Below, piece by piece: positions 1-7,745 of a DNA stretch of 64,000 nucleotides; the first letter of the stretch is position 1, and each line of letters opens with the position of its first letter. This DNA comes from an uncultured Gammaproteobacteria bacterium (GTDB lineage Bacteria; Pseudomonadota; Gammaproteobacteria; Steroidobacterales; UBA11654): the NCBI GenBank assembly GCA_937801655.1, contig CALMWC010000012.1, forward strand, positions 1-64,000. Direction: 5' to 3'. The notes under the pieces were generated by a model. That model was given only the letters and a program-made list of their open reading frames with translations. It had not been told where the DNA came from and did not search any database. The position numbers were made by a program, and so were the translations under genes.

Positions 1-26
1 CTGATTAAGAATAACCATTGGCTATT

Positions 27-689
27 ATGCCCAACCCTTCATACCTTATTATAAAAGTTAAACCAGAGACTATAAAAAATGTAGATGAATATTTTAAATC
101 TATAATTGAAATAGCATCTTTAAATGGAGCAGAGTTATTAGGGCATGTTAAATCGACAAATGTAGTGGTATTTGAAATTGGAAGCATTCCATCTTCAACT
201 TTGATTTTAAAATGGAAAGAATCAAGTGAAGTTGTCAATAAATTTTGGAATTCTAAAATACATCAAAGTATTTTTAATAAATTATCATTAGATTTTAGAG
301 AAAATCTTACGTCATTTATAGCTCAAGGCCTTCCTGATGAGGGTTTGATAAATGAACCAATTCCAACTATTGCCTCTTATGATGCAGCTACAATTGAAAA
401 TAATGTAAGTTTAATTATAGAAGGTACAGTCTCTAAGCCTAAAGTTATAGAAGAGTATCGAGAAATACTATTTGAAATCATGATAGAGCAAAAAAGCTAC
501 TATGTTGTTTTAACTTCATCTGAAGGTATTGATGTATTGCATGGAAAATGGAGCGAGGATATATTTGCAATCTCAAGATGGAAGTCCATGAAAAGCATAC
601 ATGAATTTTGGTATGGAGAAAGGTATCAAAATACTGCAATACCGATAAGAATTGGAGCTGGTAAATTTAGTGTAATAGGCTTTAGATAA
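27..689 (+). CDS. Tandem DUF1330-like (dimeric alpha/beta barrel) protein
   Basis: Cytosolic protein of about 220 residues made of two similar halves. Each half shows the DUF1330 pattern: a start like 'YLIIKVK', a central 'W' strand segment, and an ending near 'KFWNSKIHQSI' (first half) or 'HEFWYGERYQNTAIPIR' (second half). I infer a gene-internal duplication that forms the two-domain barrel in one chain. An in-frame TAA at 12-14 closes the ORF. The start is TTG at 18 or ATG at 27; I prefer the ATG, although no strong Shine-Dalgarno is visible for either. Function is unknown; members often sit beside catabolic genes, as here. It lacks a signal peptide. Confidence 0.6.
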   Translation: MPNPSYLIIKVKPETIKNVDEYFKSIIEIASLNGAELLGHVKSTNVVVFEIGSIPSSTLILKWKESSEVVNKFWNSKIHQSIFNKLSLDFRENLTSFIAQGLPDEGLINEPIPTIASYDAATIENNVSLIIEGTVSKPKVIEEYREILFEIMIEQKSYYVVLTSSEGIDVLHGKWSEDIFAISRWKSMKSIHEFWYGERYQNTAIPIRIGAGKFSVIGFR

Positions 690-765
690 ACTCACATTTT
701 TTCTATTCAGTAAAAAATATATAAGCTTTTGCTATGATTAAATAATCTATTAAGAAAGGAATCCT

Positions 766-948
766 ATGAAATTTGACAAAATAATATTAAGTGAACAATT
801 CCATGAGTGGTATCACGAAGGTCTTACTAAAGAAGAAGTAGCAGTTAAGTCATCTCAAATGTATGAAGAATACTCTCAGTGGAAAGATAAACGCCAACAA
901 GCCTTTGCTGATAGTTTTAAAAAACTAGGTGATACTGATGAAAACTAA
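766..948 (+). CDS. Small hypothetical protein, 60 aa
   Basis: Short, highly charged, probably helical soluble protein with many E, K, Q and aromatic residues ('EQFHEWYHEGLTKEE'). I do not recognise a family. It is likely real because a good ribosome site (AAAGGAAT) lies just upstream of its ATG and its stop codon overlaps the ATG at 938 that seems to be the original start of the following exported protein, suggesting translational coupling. No membrane segment or cysteine motif is present. Confidence 0.5.
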   Translation: MKFDKIILSEQFHEWYHEGLTKEEVAVKSSQMYEEYSQWKDKRQQAFADSFKKLGDTDEN

Positions 949-956
949 ATTACTGC

Positions 957-1370
957 TTGATTTTATTTATTATTTTTATTTCAGTGGATCTGTCTATTGC
1001 GGCTGAAGATCCTATCCCTGGACCTCGTAATTGTTTTTGGTCAAGAGGACCAGCGAGTGCCGATCCATATCTCAATCTAGCTTATCCCGATGCAAATGTT
1101 TTCTATTGGGCTGCTGTTTTTACAATACCCAATGACGCAGAATTAACCATTGAAGGAAACTATCCTCATTCTAGGTATATGTCTTTCATTAGTTATGATG
1201 AAAAAGGCAGGCCCATTGAGTCATTAGCAGACTATCTAATCAATTCTGAATCTGTTAATCCATTTATATCAGGAAATAAGAGATATGAGAATGAAAGAGA
1301 TTATAAAGTAACAGTTTTGAATGAGGTACCTAAGGAGAAAAGAAAAGTTGGTGAGATAGATAAGCATTGA
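957..1370 (+). CDS. Exported hypothetical protein, N-terminal piece of a frame-broken gene
   Basis: Encodes a secretion signal ('LFIIFISVDLSIAAEDP') followed by the first domain of a larger protein; the rest lies in the next frame at 1423-2274. Matching features include 'PGPRNCFW' and 'YPHSRYMSFISYDEKGRP', which resembles the N-terminal part of exported DUF1254/DUF1214-like hypothetical proteins (weak assignment). The track start is TTG at 957, but ATG at 938 overlaps the preceding stop and reads 'MKTKLL' in another frame. Removing one base near 956 would give a perfect signal peptide, so a second frame break is likely. The frame ends at TGA 1368-1370 while homologous sequence continues in frame from about 1360. 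Either a pseudogene or an assembly indel. Confidence 0.6.
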   Translation: MILFIIFISVDLSIAAEDPIPGPRNCFWSRGPASADPYLNLAYPDANVFYWAAVFTIPNDAELTIEGNYPHSRYMSFISYDEKGRPIESLADYLINSESVNPFISGNKRYENERDYKVTVLNEVPKEKRKVGEIDKH

Positions 1371-1422
1371 TAGTGAGAATAAACTCCATGCACCCAGTTA
1401 TGGAAATGGACAGCAAGCAATT

Positions 1423-2274
1423 GTGTATAGGATCTATCTGCCTGATAGTGAGAAAGAACCTGATGGTGGGGTACAACTCCCAACTCCTGTGTTGACACTG
1501 TCTAATGGCAATCAGTTTCGTGGAGACTCAGCATGCGATTTATTAAACTCCAGCCAACAATTAACCGTCTCTTTAGGAGCTCTTGGCATTCCACCAGGAC
1601 AATATAGGAAACTTATTACACAAAAAAATAAGCCTGAGACATGGCCAGCTTACAATCCACCCAAATGGTTTATCCAACTGGATCGGCAAAGTCTTATAGG
1701 TATGTATACGGGCGAAATTGATCCTAATGCACCAAGAAGTGAGGGAGGTTTTTACCCAAACCCAGACAATCATTACATACGAACCATAATCAACAGAAAG
1801 CATGGAAAAGTACTAATTATAAGAGGTAAAGCTCCTGTTGTGCCAAAAACTATTGAAGGCAATGAGTTAATGACATCTGGAGAGCTTCGTTATTGGTCTG
1901 TTTGTTCCAACCAAAGCTTCGTTAATACTCGGGTTAATGATTGTCTCTATGATGAGGAAATCCCATTAGCCTCAGATGGAACATATACTATTGCTGTGAG
2001 TAGAGAAGAAGATAGACCTAGAAATGCAATAAAAGAGTGTGGTTTTGGATGGTTGCCTATGGCTAAAGATGGCGATGGCATGTTTGATGAGGACGTCACT
2101 ATTGTCCAATTTCGACATATGCTTGCAGAGAAAAGTTTTAAACATTCAATACAAAGTGTGTTATTGCAAAAAGAGTTGGAAAATACTATGGGTGACTACA
2201 TGCCAAAATCTAGGTACCTAATGACAAATCAAGTTGAAATTATATTTCCTTGTTTGTTAAGTAACAATGAGTAA
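1423..2274 (+). CDS. Exported hypothetical protein, C-terminal piece of the same frame-broken gene
   Basis: Continuation of the 957-1370 product in the +1 frame. The frame is open from 1360 and reads 'IDSENKLHAPSYGNGQQ' before the GTG at 1423, so the GTG is not a natural start. It carries 'YRIYLPDSEKEPDGGVQLP', 'YIRTIINRKHGKVLIIRGK' and 'ELRYWSVCSNQSF', features I associate with an uncharacterised exported protein of about 450 residues. Function is unknown. Its stop overlaps the start of the alpha/beta hydrolase by 8 nt, so the two were translationally coupled. Product is probably periplasmic. Confidence 0.6.
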   Translation: MYRIYLPDSEKEPDGGVQLPTPVLTLSNGNQFRGDSACDLLNSSQQLTVSLGALGIPPGQYRKLITQKNKPETWPAYNPPKWFIQLDRQSLIGMYTGEIDPNAPRSEGGFYPNPDNHYIRTIINRKHGKVLIIRGKAPVVPKTIEGNELMTSGELRYWSVCSNQSFVNTRVNDCLYDEEIPLASDGTYTIAVSREEDRPRNAIKECGFGWLPMAKDGDGMFDEDVTIVQFRHMLAEKSFKHSIQSVLLQKELENTMGDYMPKSRYLMTNQVEIIFPCLLSNNE

Positions 2275-3070
2275 AAAGAACTATTCTAATGGCCTTTATG
2301 GTCAACTTCATTATCGACAATCTTTACCCAATATTGACACCAATGAATCATTGTTTTGTTTTCATATGAGTCCTTATTCGAGTGTCGTCTATGAGAATTT
2401 TTTATCAGAAACAGCAACAATAAATAAAAGTGTAGTTGCGATAGATACACCTGGATTTGGTAATTCTGATCCAACATTACAACCACCAACAATAGAAGAT
2501 TATGCCGATGCAATGATTCACTTTGCAGAAGACTTGAAAATAAAATCATTAAATATAATGGGTTATCATACCGGATCTAAGATTGCCTTGGAGGTTGCCA
2601 ATAAAAAACCAGAACTCATCAATAAAGTTATCCTTATATCGGCTCCGATATTCAATCAAGAAGAAGTAAATGACTTTAAATCACATTACTTAAATAAGGA
2701 TAAAATTCTAAAATCAGACGGTAGCCACCTTCAAGATGCTTGGAATGAAGTCCTTCATTGGAGTATGAAAGGCAGAAGTATTGAGCATATTTCAGAAACA
2801 TTCCATGCAAGATTAATAAATCCTAAAATATCTTGGTGGGGTCATAACGCTGCTTTTAATTATAATTCTGCTGAAGCAATTTCAAAAATTGATTCACCAA
2901 TGCTGATACTCAATCCTGGTGATGATCTCTATGAGTTAACACCCAGAGCTCAGAAATATTTACAACATCCTCAATCGAGAATTATGGATCTGAAAGATTG
3001 GAGTCATGGATTCTTAGATGTAAAAACTAGTGAAGCAGCATCAATTATTTTTCAATTTCTAGATAATTGA
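2267..3070 (+). CDS. Alpha/beta hydrolase fold protein with His at the nucleophile site
   Basis: A 267-residue cytosolic alpha/beta hydrolase. The oxyanion-side loop 'CFHMSPYSS', the strand 'VVAIDTPGFGNSD' and late acid and base ('NPGDDLYE', 'WSHGFLD') fit the fold. At the nucleophile elbow, where GxSxG is expected, the sequence is 'GYHTG', so histidine replaces serine. It may be non-canonical, inactive, or use another chemistry; I know of related proteins with GHHTG elbows but not their reaction. It overlaps the previous gene by 8 nt and precedes the DUF4345 gene by 30 nt, forming an operon. Confidence 0.75.
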   Translation: MSKKNYSNGLYGQLHYRQSLPNIDTNESLFCFHMSPYSSVVYENFLSETATINKSVVAIDTPGFGNSDPTLQPPTIEDYADAMIHFAEDLKIKSLNIMGYHTGSKIALEVANKKPELINKVILISAPIFNQEEVNDFKSHYLNKDKILKSDGSHLQDAWNEVLHWSMKGRSIEHISETFHARLINPKISWWGHNAAFNYNSAEAISKIDSPMLILNPGDDLYELTPRAQKYLQHPQSRIMDLKDWSHGFLDVKTSEAASIIFQFLDN

Positions 3071-3100
3071 TTACACTGTATAGTTAATAAAGAGGTCATA

Positions 3101-3493
3101 ATGAAAAATTCAATGATAGACACAGTACTTTTAACTCTAATAGGCTTGGAGTATGTGGGATTTGGTTTGATCGGATTAGTCAATCCAAATGCAGCAGCAG
3201 GCTTGGTGGGATTTACACTCAATGAATTAATCTCACTGAGTGAAATAAGAGCAAATTATAGTTTCTTTGTTCTATTGGGTTTTATGTCCTTAATATCACT
3301 ATATAAGAAGCCATGGCAAAAAATTACTTACCTGATAGTGGCTTTGCTTTGTGGCAGTTATGTTTTTGGTCGAATAGTCAGCATTGCACTAGATGGTACT
3401 CCAGATACTCGAACACTCTGGATGGTATTTGCAGTTGATTTAATTGTTTTTATTCTATCTTTTTGCAGGTATAAAGATTTGAGTAGAGCTTAA
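3101..3493 (+). CDS. DUF4345-like membrane protein
   Basis: A 130-residue inner-membrane protein with four hydrophobic segments (about residues 7-29, 48-67, 74-93 and 105-122). The 'EIRANYSFFVLLGFMSL' segment after the first helix matches the usual E-x-R-A-x-Y pattern of DUF4345. Function is unknown. A ribosome site (AGAGGT) precedes the ATG. It is the last gene of the plus-strand run that begins with the small ORF at 766; about 170 nt without a gene follow. Confidence 0.65.
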   Translation: MKNSMIDTVLLTLIGLEYVGFGLIGLVNPNAAAGLVGFTLNELISLSEIRANYSFFVLLGFMSLISLYKKPWQKITYLIVALLCGSYVFGRIVSIALDGTPDTRTLWMVFAVDLIVFILSFCRYKDLSRA

Positions 3494-3524
3494 GTATTTT
3501 CTTAGGATTCTATCCTTGGGCTCA

Positions 3525-3550
3525 TTGTTGTAACGCTAGTAATATAACAA
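3525..3550. promoter_or_regulatory. Imperfect palindrome, possible operator
   Basis: In the 169-nt gap before the SDR gene there is an imperfect inverted repeat, TTGTTGTA, a 10-nt spacer, then TATAACAA, with one mismatch between the arms. It has no T-run, so it is not a terminator. It could be a binding site for a dimeric regulator of the SDR gene. Seen only once in the window; low confidence. Confidence 0.25.
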
Positions 3551-3662
3551 TCCAATTCATGTTCATCATTAAACGTAATTAGTATGGTTTGAGCTTTATA
3601 ATGCATAGTTTTATTATCACTGATGGTTTAATCAATGAGATTCTATTAGACTTATTACCAAG

Positions 3663-4499
3663 ATGAAAATTCAAGATAAAAATATTGTTGTCACCGGTGC
3701 TGCAAGTGGCATTGGCAAGGCATTAGCTAAGTCATTTTCAAATCACAATGCAAACTCTATCGTGTTAGTTGATATTGATGAAAATGCTCTTAAAGCAAGT
3801 GCTAGTGAAGTTAATGGGTTAGCAATTGTTGGTGATATCTCCAATGAAGAATCGATTGTAGAAATTATAAATAAAAGTAATGATCACATGAATTCAATAG
3901 ACATATTTTGCTCAAATGCAGGCATTGGTGGAGCACCAGGTTTAATTAATACCACTGAGGATGACTGGCAAAAAATATGGCAAGTTAATGTTATGTCACA
4001 TATTTATGCGGCTAAGCATCTTATTCCACAAATGATTAAACAAGGAGAAGGGTATTTAGTTAATACTGCATCCGCTGCCGGTTTATTGACACAAATTGGT
4101 TCAGCTGGATATTCTGTTACAAAATCTGCAGCTATAAGTTTTGCAGAATGGTTAAAAATCACCTATGGCGAAAGAGGCATTGGTGTTTCATGTTTGTGTC
4201 CTCAAGGTGTTAGCACCAGTATGGTTAATGATGCGCCTCAGGTGATCAAAGACATTGTCAGCATTGACGGTATATTAGAGCCTGAAGTTGTGGCAGAAGA
4301 TGTGATCCATGCAATTGAAAACGATGAATTCTTAATAACACCTCATAAACAAGTCATGAAGTATATTCAAATGAAATCGTCTCAGCCTGATGTCTGGATT
4401 TCTGCAATGCAATCTCTTCAGGAACAATTTATTGAGGGCATTAGGGCTGCTGCTCCAGATGACTATAAACTAACTCAAGAAGAAACGACTAAAGATTAA
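3663..4499 (+). CDS. Short-chain dehydrogenase/reductase (SDR)
   Basis: A classical SDR of 278 residues, soluble and NAD(P)-dependent. The nucleotide-binding motif 'TGAASGIG' is at residues 12-19, 'NAG' near residue 88, a serine in 'NTASAAG', and the catalytic pair 'YSVTK' near residue 157. An aspartate at the end of strand 2 ('VLVDID') favours NAD(H). Substrate is unknown; an alcohol or hydroxy-acid intermediate is plausible given the surrounding oxidative genes. The ribosome site is weak. Its 3' end overlaps the convergent aminotransferase by 4 nt. Confidence 0.9.
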   Translation: MKIQDKNIVVTGAASGIGKALAKSFSNHNANSIVLVDIDENALKASASEVNGLAIVGDISNEESIVEIINKSNDHMNSIDIFCSNAGIGGAPGLINTTEDDWQKIWQVNVMSHIYAAKHLIPQMIKQGEGYLVNTASAAGLLTQIGSAGYSVTKSAAISFAEWLKITYGERGIGVSCLCPQGVSTSMVNDAPQVIKDIVSIDGILEPEVVAEDVIHAIENDEFLITPHKQVMKYIQMKSSQPDVWISAMQSLQEQFIEGIRAAAPDDYKLTQEETTKD

Positions 4500-5623
4500 C
4501 TTCTTAAAGTATCTAAAACTCTTGGTAAGGCATCAATGTAACGTTGTATATCTTCTACTTTCCCCATACTTACTCTAGACCAATGACTAAAATTACCATA
4601 TTGACCTTGAATCAAAATACCATGTTTTTTCATTTGATCACGAAATTCGTTTGCATTCAGATCACCAATATTTACAAAAACAAAGTTCGTTTGAGAGGGT
4701 AGTATACTGAGCCCATTCAAAGCAGCTGCTTCATTAACCATCTCTCTCGTTTCAATGATCTTTGATTTAGAATAATTAAGAAACTCTTGATCATTGTAGC
4801 TAGAAATTGCTCCTGCTAATCCGGTTAATGATATTGAAAAATGTCCGGTGCCATTCTTTATAATTGACTGAATCGTCTCTGGTTGTGAAATAATATATCC
4901 AATTCTTTGTCCTGCAAGACCATATATTTTCGAAAAGGTTCTTGAAACTGCAACGTTGTAACCCTTTTTCACCAAGTTGATCATTGTATTCTGATCTGGA
5001 TTGTTGGTAATTTCATTATAAGCTTCATCAACAATGACCAAGGTAGTTTTAGACATTCTAATAACGCTTTCGATTAAAGCCTTAGAATTTAAGATAGTTC
5101 CAGTAGGATTGTTTGGATTGACAATTGAAACAGCAGAAACACCTTTTTTAGCTTTCAATTCTAGCTCATCTAGATTTATTTCTAAATTGATTCCATTGGG
5201 CTGTCTTATAACCTTTCCTCCAGAGGCTTCAGCTGAAAGCAAATGTGTATCCCAGCCTAACTCCATACCCAGTATGGGATTAGTCCTTGCCATAATCTGC
5301 GATAAGTTACTCAGTACTTGAGTGGAGCCAGAACTGATTGCTATTTGATTTGTCTCAATATCATGTTTCTCAGCAATCATTGATTTTAGAATTCCAATCA
5401 GATGATCCGGGTAGTAGGCTCCTTCATAGGTCGATTCAATCATTGAACTGATTGCTTTTTTACTCGGTCCATATGGGTTTTCATTCCAGTGCAATCGGGC
5501 TATACCATCTGCAGCACCATAGAATGTATTAGCCAGTGATCGATTGGGAATAACATTAGTTGCTGCTACTAGAGACAGCAATGATGTTGAGTTGGTAATG
5601 AACTTTCTTCTTGAATAATGCAT
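4496..5623 (-). CDS. Tat-exported HisC-like PLP aminotransferase
   Basis: A 375-residue fold-type I aminotransferase of the histidinol-phosphate aminotransferase-like family. 'NENPYG' near the start, 'NPNNPTG', 'DEAYNE' and the PLP lysine in 'RTFSKIYGLAG' are all present, so it should be active. It begins with a twin-arginine signal ('SRRKFI', then a hydrophobic stretch), so the folded, cofactor-loaded enzyme is predicted in the periplasm. No other histidine-biosynthesis gene is nearby, so it is unlikely to serve that pathway. It overlaps the convergent SDR by 4 nt and is divergent from the gene at 5720. Confidence 0.85.
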   Translation of the reverse strand: MHYSRRKFITNSTSLLSLVAATNVIPNRSLANTFYGAADGIARLHWNENPYGPSKKAISSMIESTYEGAYYPDHLIGILKSMIAEKHDIETNQIAISSGSTQVLSNLSQIMARTNPILGMELGWDTHLLSAEASGGKVIRQPNGINLEINLDELELKAKKGVSAVSIVNPNNPTGTILNSKALIESVIRMSKTTLVIVDEAYNEITNNPDQNTMINLVKKGYNVAVSRTFSKIYGLAGQRIGYIISQPETIQSIIKNGTGHFSISLTGLAGAISSYNDQEFLNYSKSKIIETREMVNEAAALNGLSILPSQTNFVFVNIGDLNANEFRDQMKKHGILIQGQYGNFSHWSRVSMGKVEDIQRYIDALPRVLDTLRS

Positions 5624-5719
5624 TTATATATTCTAACCAGATTGCCCATTAATCGTTATTAATATTTTGCAATAAAAATCTGATAGTATTTATTAATATT
5701 TATTTAATAAGGAAGTATT

Positions 5720-6337
5720 ATGAAAATTAAGCTATTTTTGACATCACTAATCCTCTTTTCATTTTCTACTGTCTATAGCATCGAGGCTGACGTCTGGGAA
5801 TATAAAGTTAAACCGGGACATATGAATGAAGCAGTCGAACTTTTCGAAGAAGCCATTAAGTTATCTAGAGCGGCTGGAAGAAATACAACAATACTGCAAC
5901 AAAATTTTGGTAAGGATGGTGAATTTAAATTTCACTGGGTTGATTTTCATGACTCATTGGAAGCAAGGGCAAAAGATAAGGCCTATGATTCAGCTGATTT
6001 TTCTGACTTTATTACTCGTTTTTATGCATCAGGCACAGTATCAACAGTCAGATCTTATACAATGACCTTGATTGATGATCAATTGTGTAATAATGCAGGA
6101 GTTGTTGAAGTCTATGTCTGGAAACCCAATTCAGGGATGTTTTCTAACGTTATAGAAGAATTCAAAGCAAGCAGTGATTTTTTTGAGAAACATGGCTGGG
6201 AAGTCGATCTTTGGCAAGAAAATATCGGTGGTAGAGATAATCTTCAATTTGTCATGTGTTCTAAAACACCCGAAGATCAGGCCAAGTCATTTGCTTCATT
6301 AAATAATGATGAAGGACTGGCTCTTAGAGCAACCTAA
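5720..6337 (+). CDS. Exported tandem alpha/beta-barrel (NIPSNAP-like) protein
   Basis: A 205-residue secreted protein. The signal peptide is residues 1-20 ('MKIKLFLTSLILFSF...'). The mature part has two related halves, each starting with a short strand ('ADVWEYKVKPGHMNEAVELF' and 'VVEVYVWKPNSGMFSNVIEEF') followed by an amphipathic helix, as in ferredoxin-like dimeric barrel proteins such as NIPSNAP or ABM domains. Function is not known. Ribosome site AAGGAAG precedes the ATG. The gene is monocistronic: a hairpin follows at 6438. Confidence 0.55.
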   Translation: MKIKLFLTSLILFSFSTVYSIEADVWEYKVKPGHMNEAVELFEEAIKLSRAAGRNTTILQQNFGKDGEFKFHWVDFHDSLEARAKDKAYDSADFSDFITRFYASGTVSTVRSYTMTLIDDQLCNNAGVVEVYVWKPNSGMFSNVIEEFKASSDFFEKHGWEVDLWQENIGGRDNLQFVMCSKTPEDQAKSFASLNNDEGLALRAT

Positions 6338-6437
6338 TGCCCCTTTATGGGATTCGTCCAGTGATAACAGTAAACTCATTCGAAGTTTTCAGTTGGAGCC
6401 TATTATTGTTGATTAATACCCTGTAATACCAAACATT

Positions 6438-6466
6438 AAGTACCCTTAATAATCAAGGGTACTTTT
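6438..6466 (+). terminator. Strong hairpin upstream of the MGMT-domain gene
   Basis: Perfect 10-bp inverted repeat AAGTACCCTT with a 7-nt loop and AAGGGTACTT, ending in TTTT. It probably terminates the transcript from 5720. It ends only a few bases before the ATG at 6472, so it may also control that gene, which has no visible Shine-Dalgarno. Confidence 0.65.
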
Positions 6467-6471
6467 ATAGT

Positions 6472-6750
6472 ATGAAAAAAATGCATGGCACTGCCTTTCA
6501 AACTGACGTTTGGAATCAAATTAAAAAAATACCAAAAGGAGAAACTATGTCTTATAAAGACATAGCCATTGCCATTGGCAAACCTAAAGCATCTAGAGCT
6601 GTGGCTAATGCTTGTGGAAAAAATCCAAATCCAATAATTGTTCCATGTCATAGAGTGATAGCCTCAGATGGATCAATAGGAGGATACACAGGAAGCGGTG
6701 GTATAAAAACAAAAAGACAGCTGCTGAAAAAAGAGGGAGTCTTAATATGA
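6472..6750 (+). CDS. MGMT-family DNA-binding domain protein (minimal alkyltransferase)
   Basis: A 92-residue stand-alone version of the C-terminal domain of O6-alkylguanine-DNA alkyltransferase. The helix-turn-helix region ('MSYKDIAIAIGKPKASRAV'), the arginine finger and the active-site 'PCHRV' are all present, then 'GGYTGSGGI'. Because the cysteine is kept, it could still accept alkyl groups, unlike ATL proteins where it is tryptophan; the N-terminal domain of Ogt/Ada is missing. The start follows the hairpin at 6438-6466 by about 5 nt and has no ribosome site. Role: DNA alkylation repair or damage sensing. Confidence 0.85.
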   Translation: MKKMHGTAFQTDVWNQIKKIPKGETMSYKDIAIAIGKPKASRAVANACGKNPNPIIVPCHRVIASDGSIGGYTGSGGIKTKRQLLKKEGVLI

Positions 6751-6795
6751 ATAGCTTAAGTAAGAATAATTTTAAGTAATATTTATTATTTATAT

Positions 6796-6823
6796 TGGTA
6801 ATATTATCGTAAAAAAATTACCA
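6796..6823. promoter_or_regulatory. Palindromic operator upstream of the SDR operon (copy 1)
   Basis: TGGTAATATT, 8 nt, AAAATTACCA: 10-bp arms with one mismatch. It starts 56 nt and ends 29 nt before the SDR start codon, in the promoter region. A near-identical site lies upstream of the divergently placed monooxygenase at 12626. The size and symmetry fit a dimeric repressor such as TetR family, but the family is my inference. Confidence 0.6.
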
Positions 6824-6851
6824 TATAGACTAACTATGAAGGAGCAAACTA

Positions 6852-7730
6852 ATGCAAGATTTTGAAGGAAAGACAGCAGTTATAACTGGAGCAGCCAGTG
6901 GTATAGGTTATGCTTTAGCTGAACGTTTTGCTCAAGAAAAAATGAACATTGTACTTGCTGATATAGAGCAAGATGCCTTAGATAGTGCTGTAAAAAAGAT
7001 ATCAGATCTTGGCGTAGATGCCACTGGTTTAAAGGTTGATGTTATGGATAAAGATGCTGTCAGTTATCTTGCTGAACAAGCTATTAAAGACTTCGGTAAT
7101 ATTCACATCCTTTGTAATAATGCTGGAGTGGCTAGTACTGTTACAGGAGATGGAATATGGGATCTTGATGCAAGCGACTGGGAATGGGTTTTAGGTGTTA
7201 ATTTTTATGGAACTTTGTATGGGATCGAATCCTTTGTGCCTCATATGATTAAACACAAAGAAGAAGGGCATATTCTTAATACCATTTCTTTGGCAGGTAT
7301 TTTACCAGGGGAAGCTATATATGGAGTAAGTAAACATGCTGCTCTTGCATTGAGTGAATCACTCTGGCAGGGTTTAAAAAAAGCTAAAAGTAAAATTGGA
7401 GCTTCAGTTTTATGCCCAGGTTTTGTAGCTACAAACATCATCGAGTCGGATCGGAATCGACCAGATCACTTACCAGCTAAAAATAAAGCTAATTTCATGT
7501 TAAAGAAATTGGCTGCTACAGTTCTAAAAAGAGGTAAAGAGCCAAACGAAATAGCAGACGTTACATTAGATGCGATTCGAGAAAATAAATTCTATATTCT
7601 TCCACACACTAATTACGATGACATGATTAAAGAAAGGTACAGCCGAATTCTCGCAAGAACTGAACCCCAAGAAGCAGATATGCAAGAAGTGCTGTTGGGA
7701 ACATTAATGAGCAATAAAGGCGAGTGGTAG
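6852..7730 (+). CDS. SDR family oxidoreductase
   Basis: A 292-residue classical SDR and first gene of a four-gene operon. Cofactor motif 'TGAASGIG' at residues 11-18, 'NNAG' near residue 92, catalytic 'YGVSK' near residue 158, and 'PGFVATNI' after it. 'LADIEQ' after strand 2 suggests NAD(H). The long C-terminal part is typical of SDRs acting on bulky lipophilic substrates. A good ribosome site (AAGGAG) precedes the ATG. With the lactonase, MDR reductase and BVMO nearby, I infer that it oxidises an alcohol to the ketone used by the monooxygenase. Confidence 0.9.
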   Translation: MQDFEGKTAVITGAASGIGYALAERFAQEKMNIVLADIEQDALDSAVKKISDLGVDATGLKVDVMDKDAVSYLAEQAIKDFGNIHILCNNAGVASTVTGDGIWDLDASDWEWVLGVNFYGTLYGIESFVPHMIKHKEEGHILNTISLAGILPGEAIYGVSKHAALALSESLWQGLKKAKSKIGASVLCPGFVATNIIESDRNRPDHLPAKNKANFMLKKLAATVLKRGKEPNEIADVTLDAIRENKFYILPHTNYDDMIKERYSRILARTEPQEADMQEVLLGTLMSNKGEW

Positions 7731-7745
7731 TAGGGTTTAGCCAAT

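Noticed and set aside
5034-5321. 95-aa plus-strand ORF inside the aminotransferase
   Set aside because: Antisense shadow of a well-conserved enzyme; no ribosome site or family pattern.
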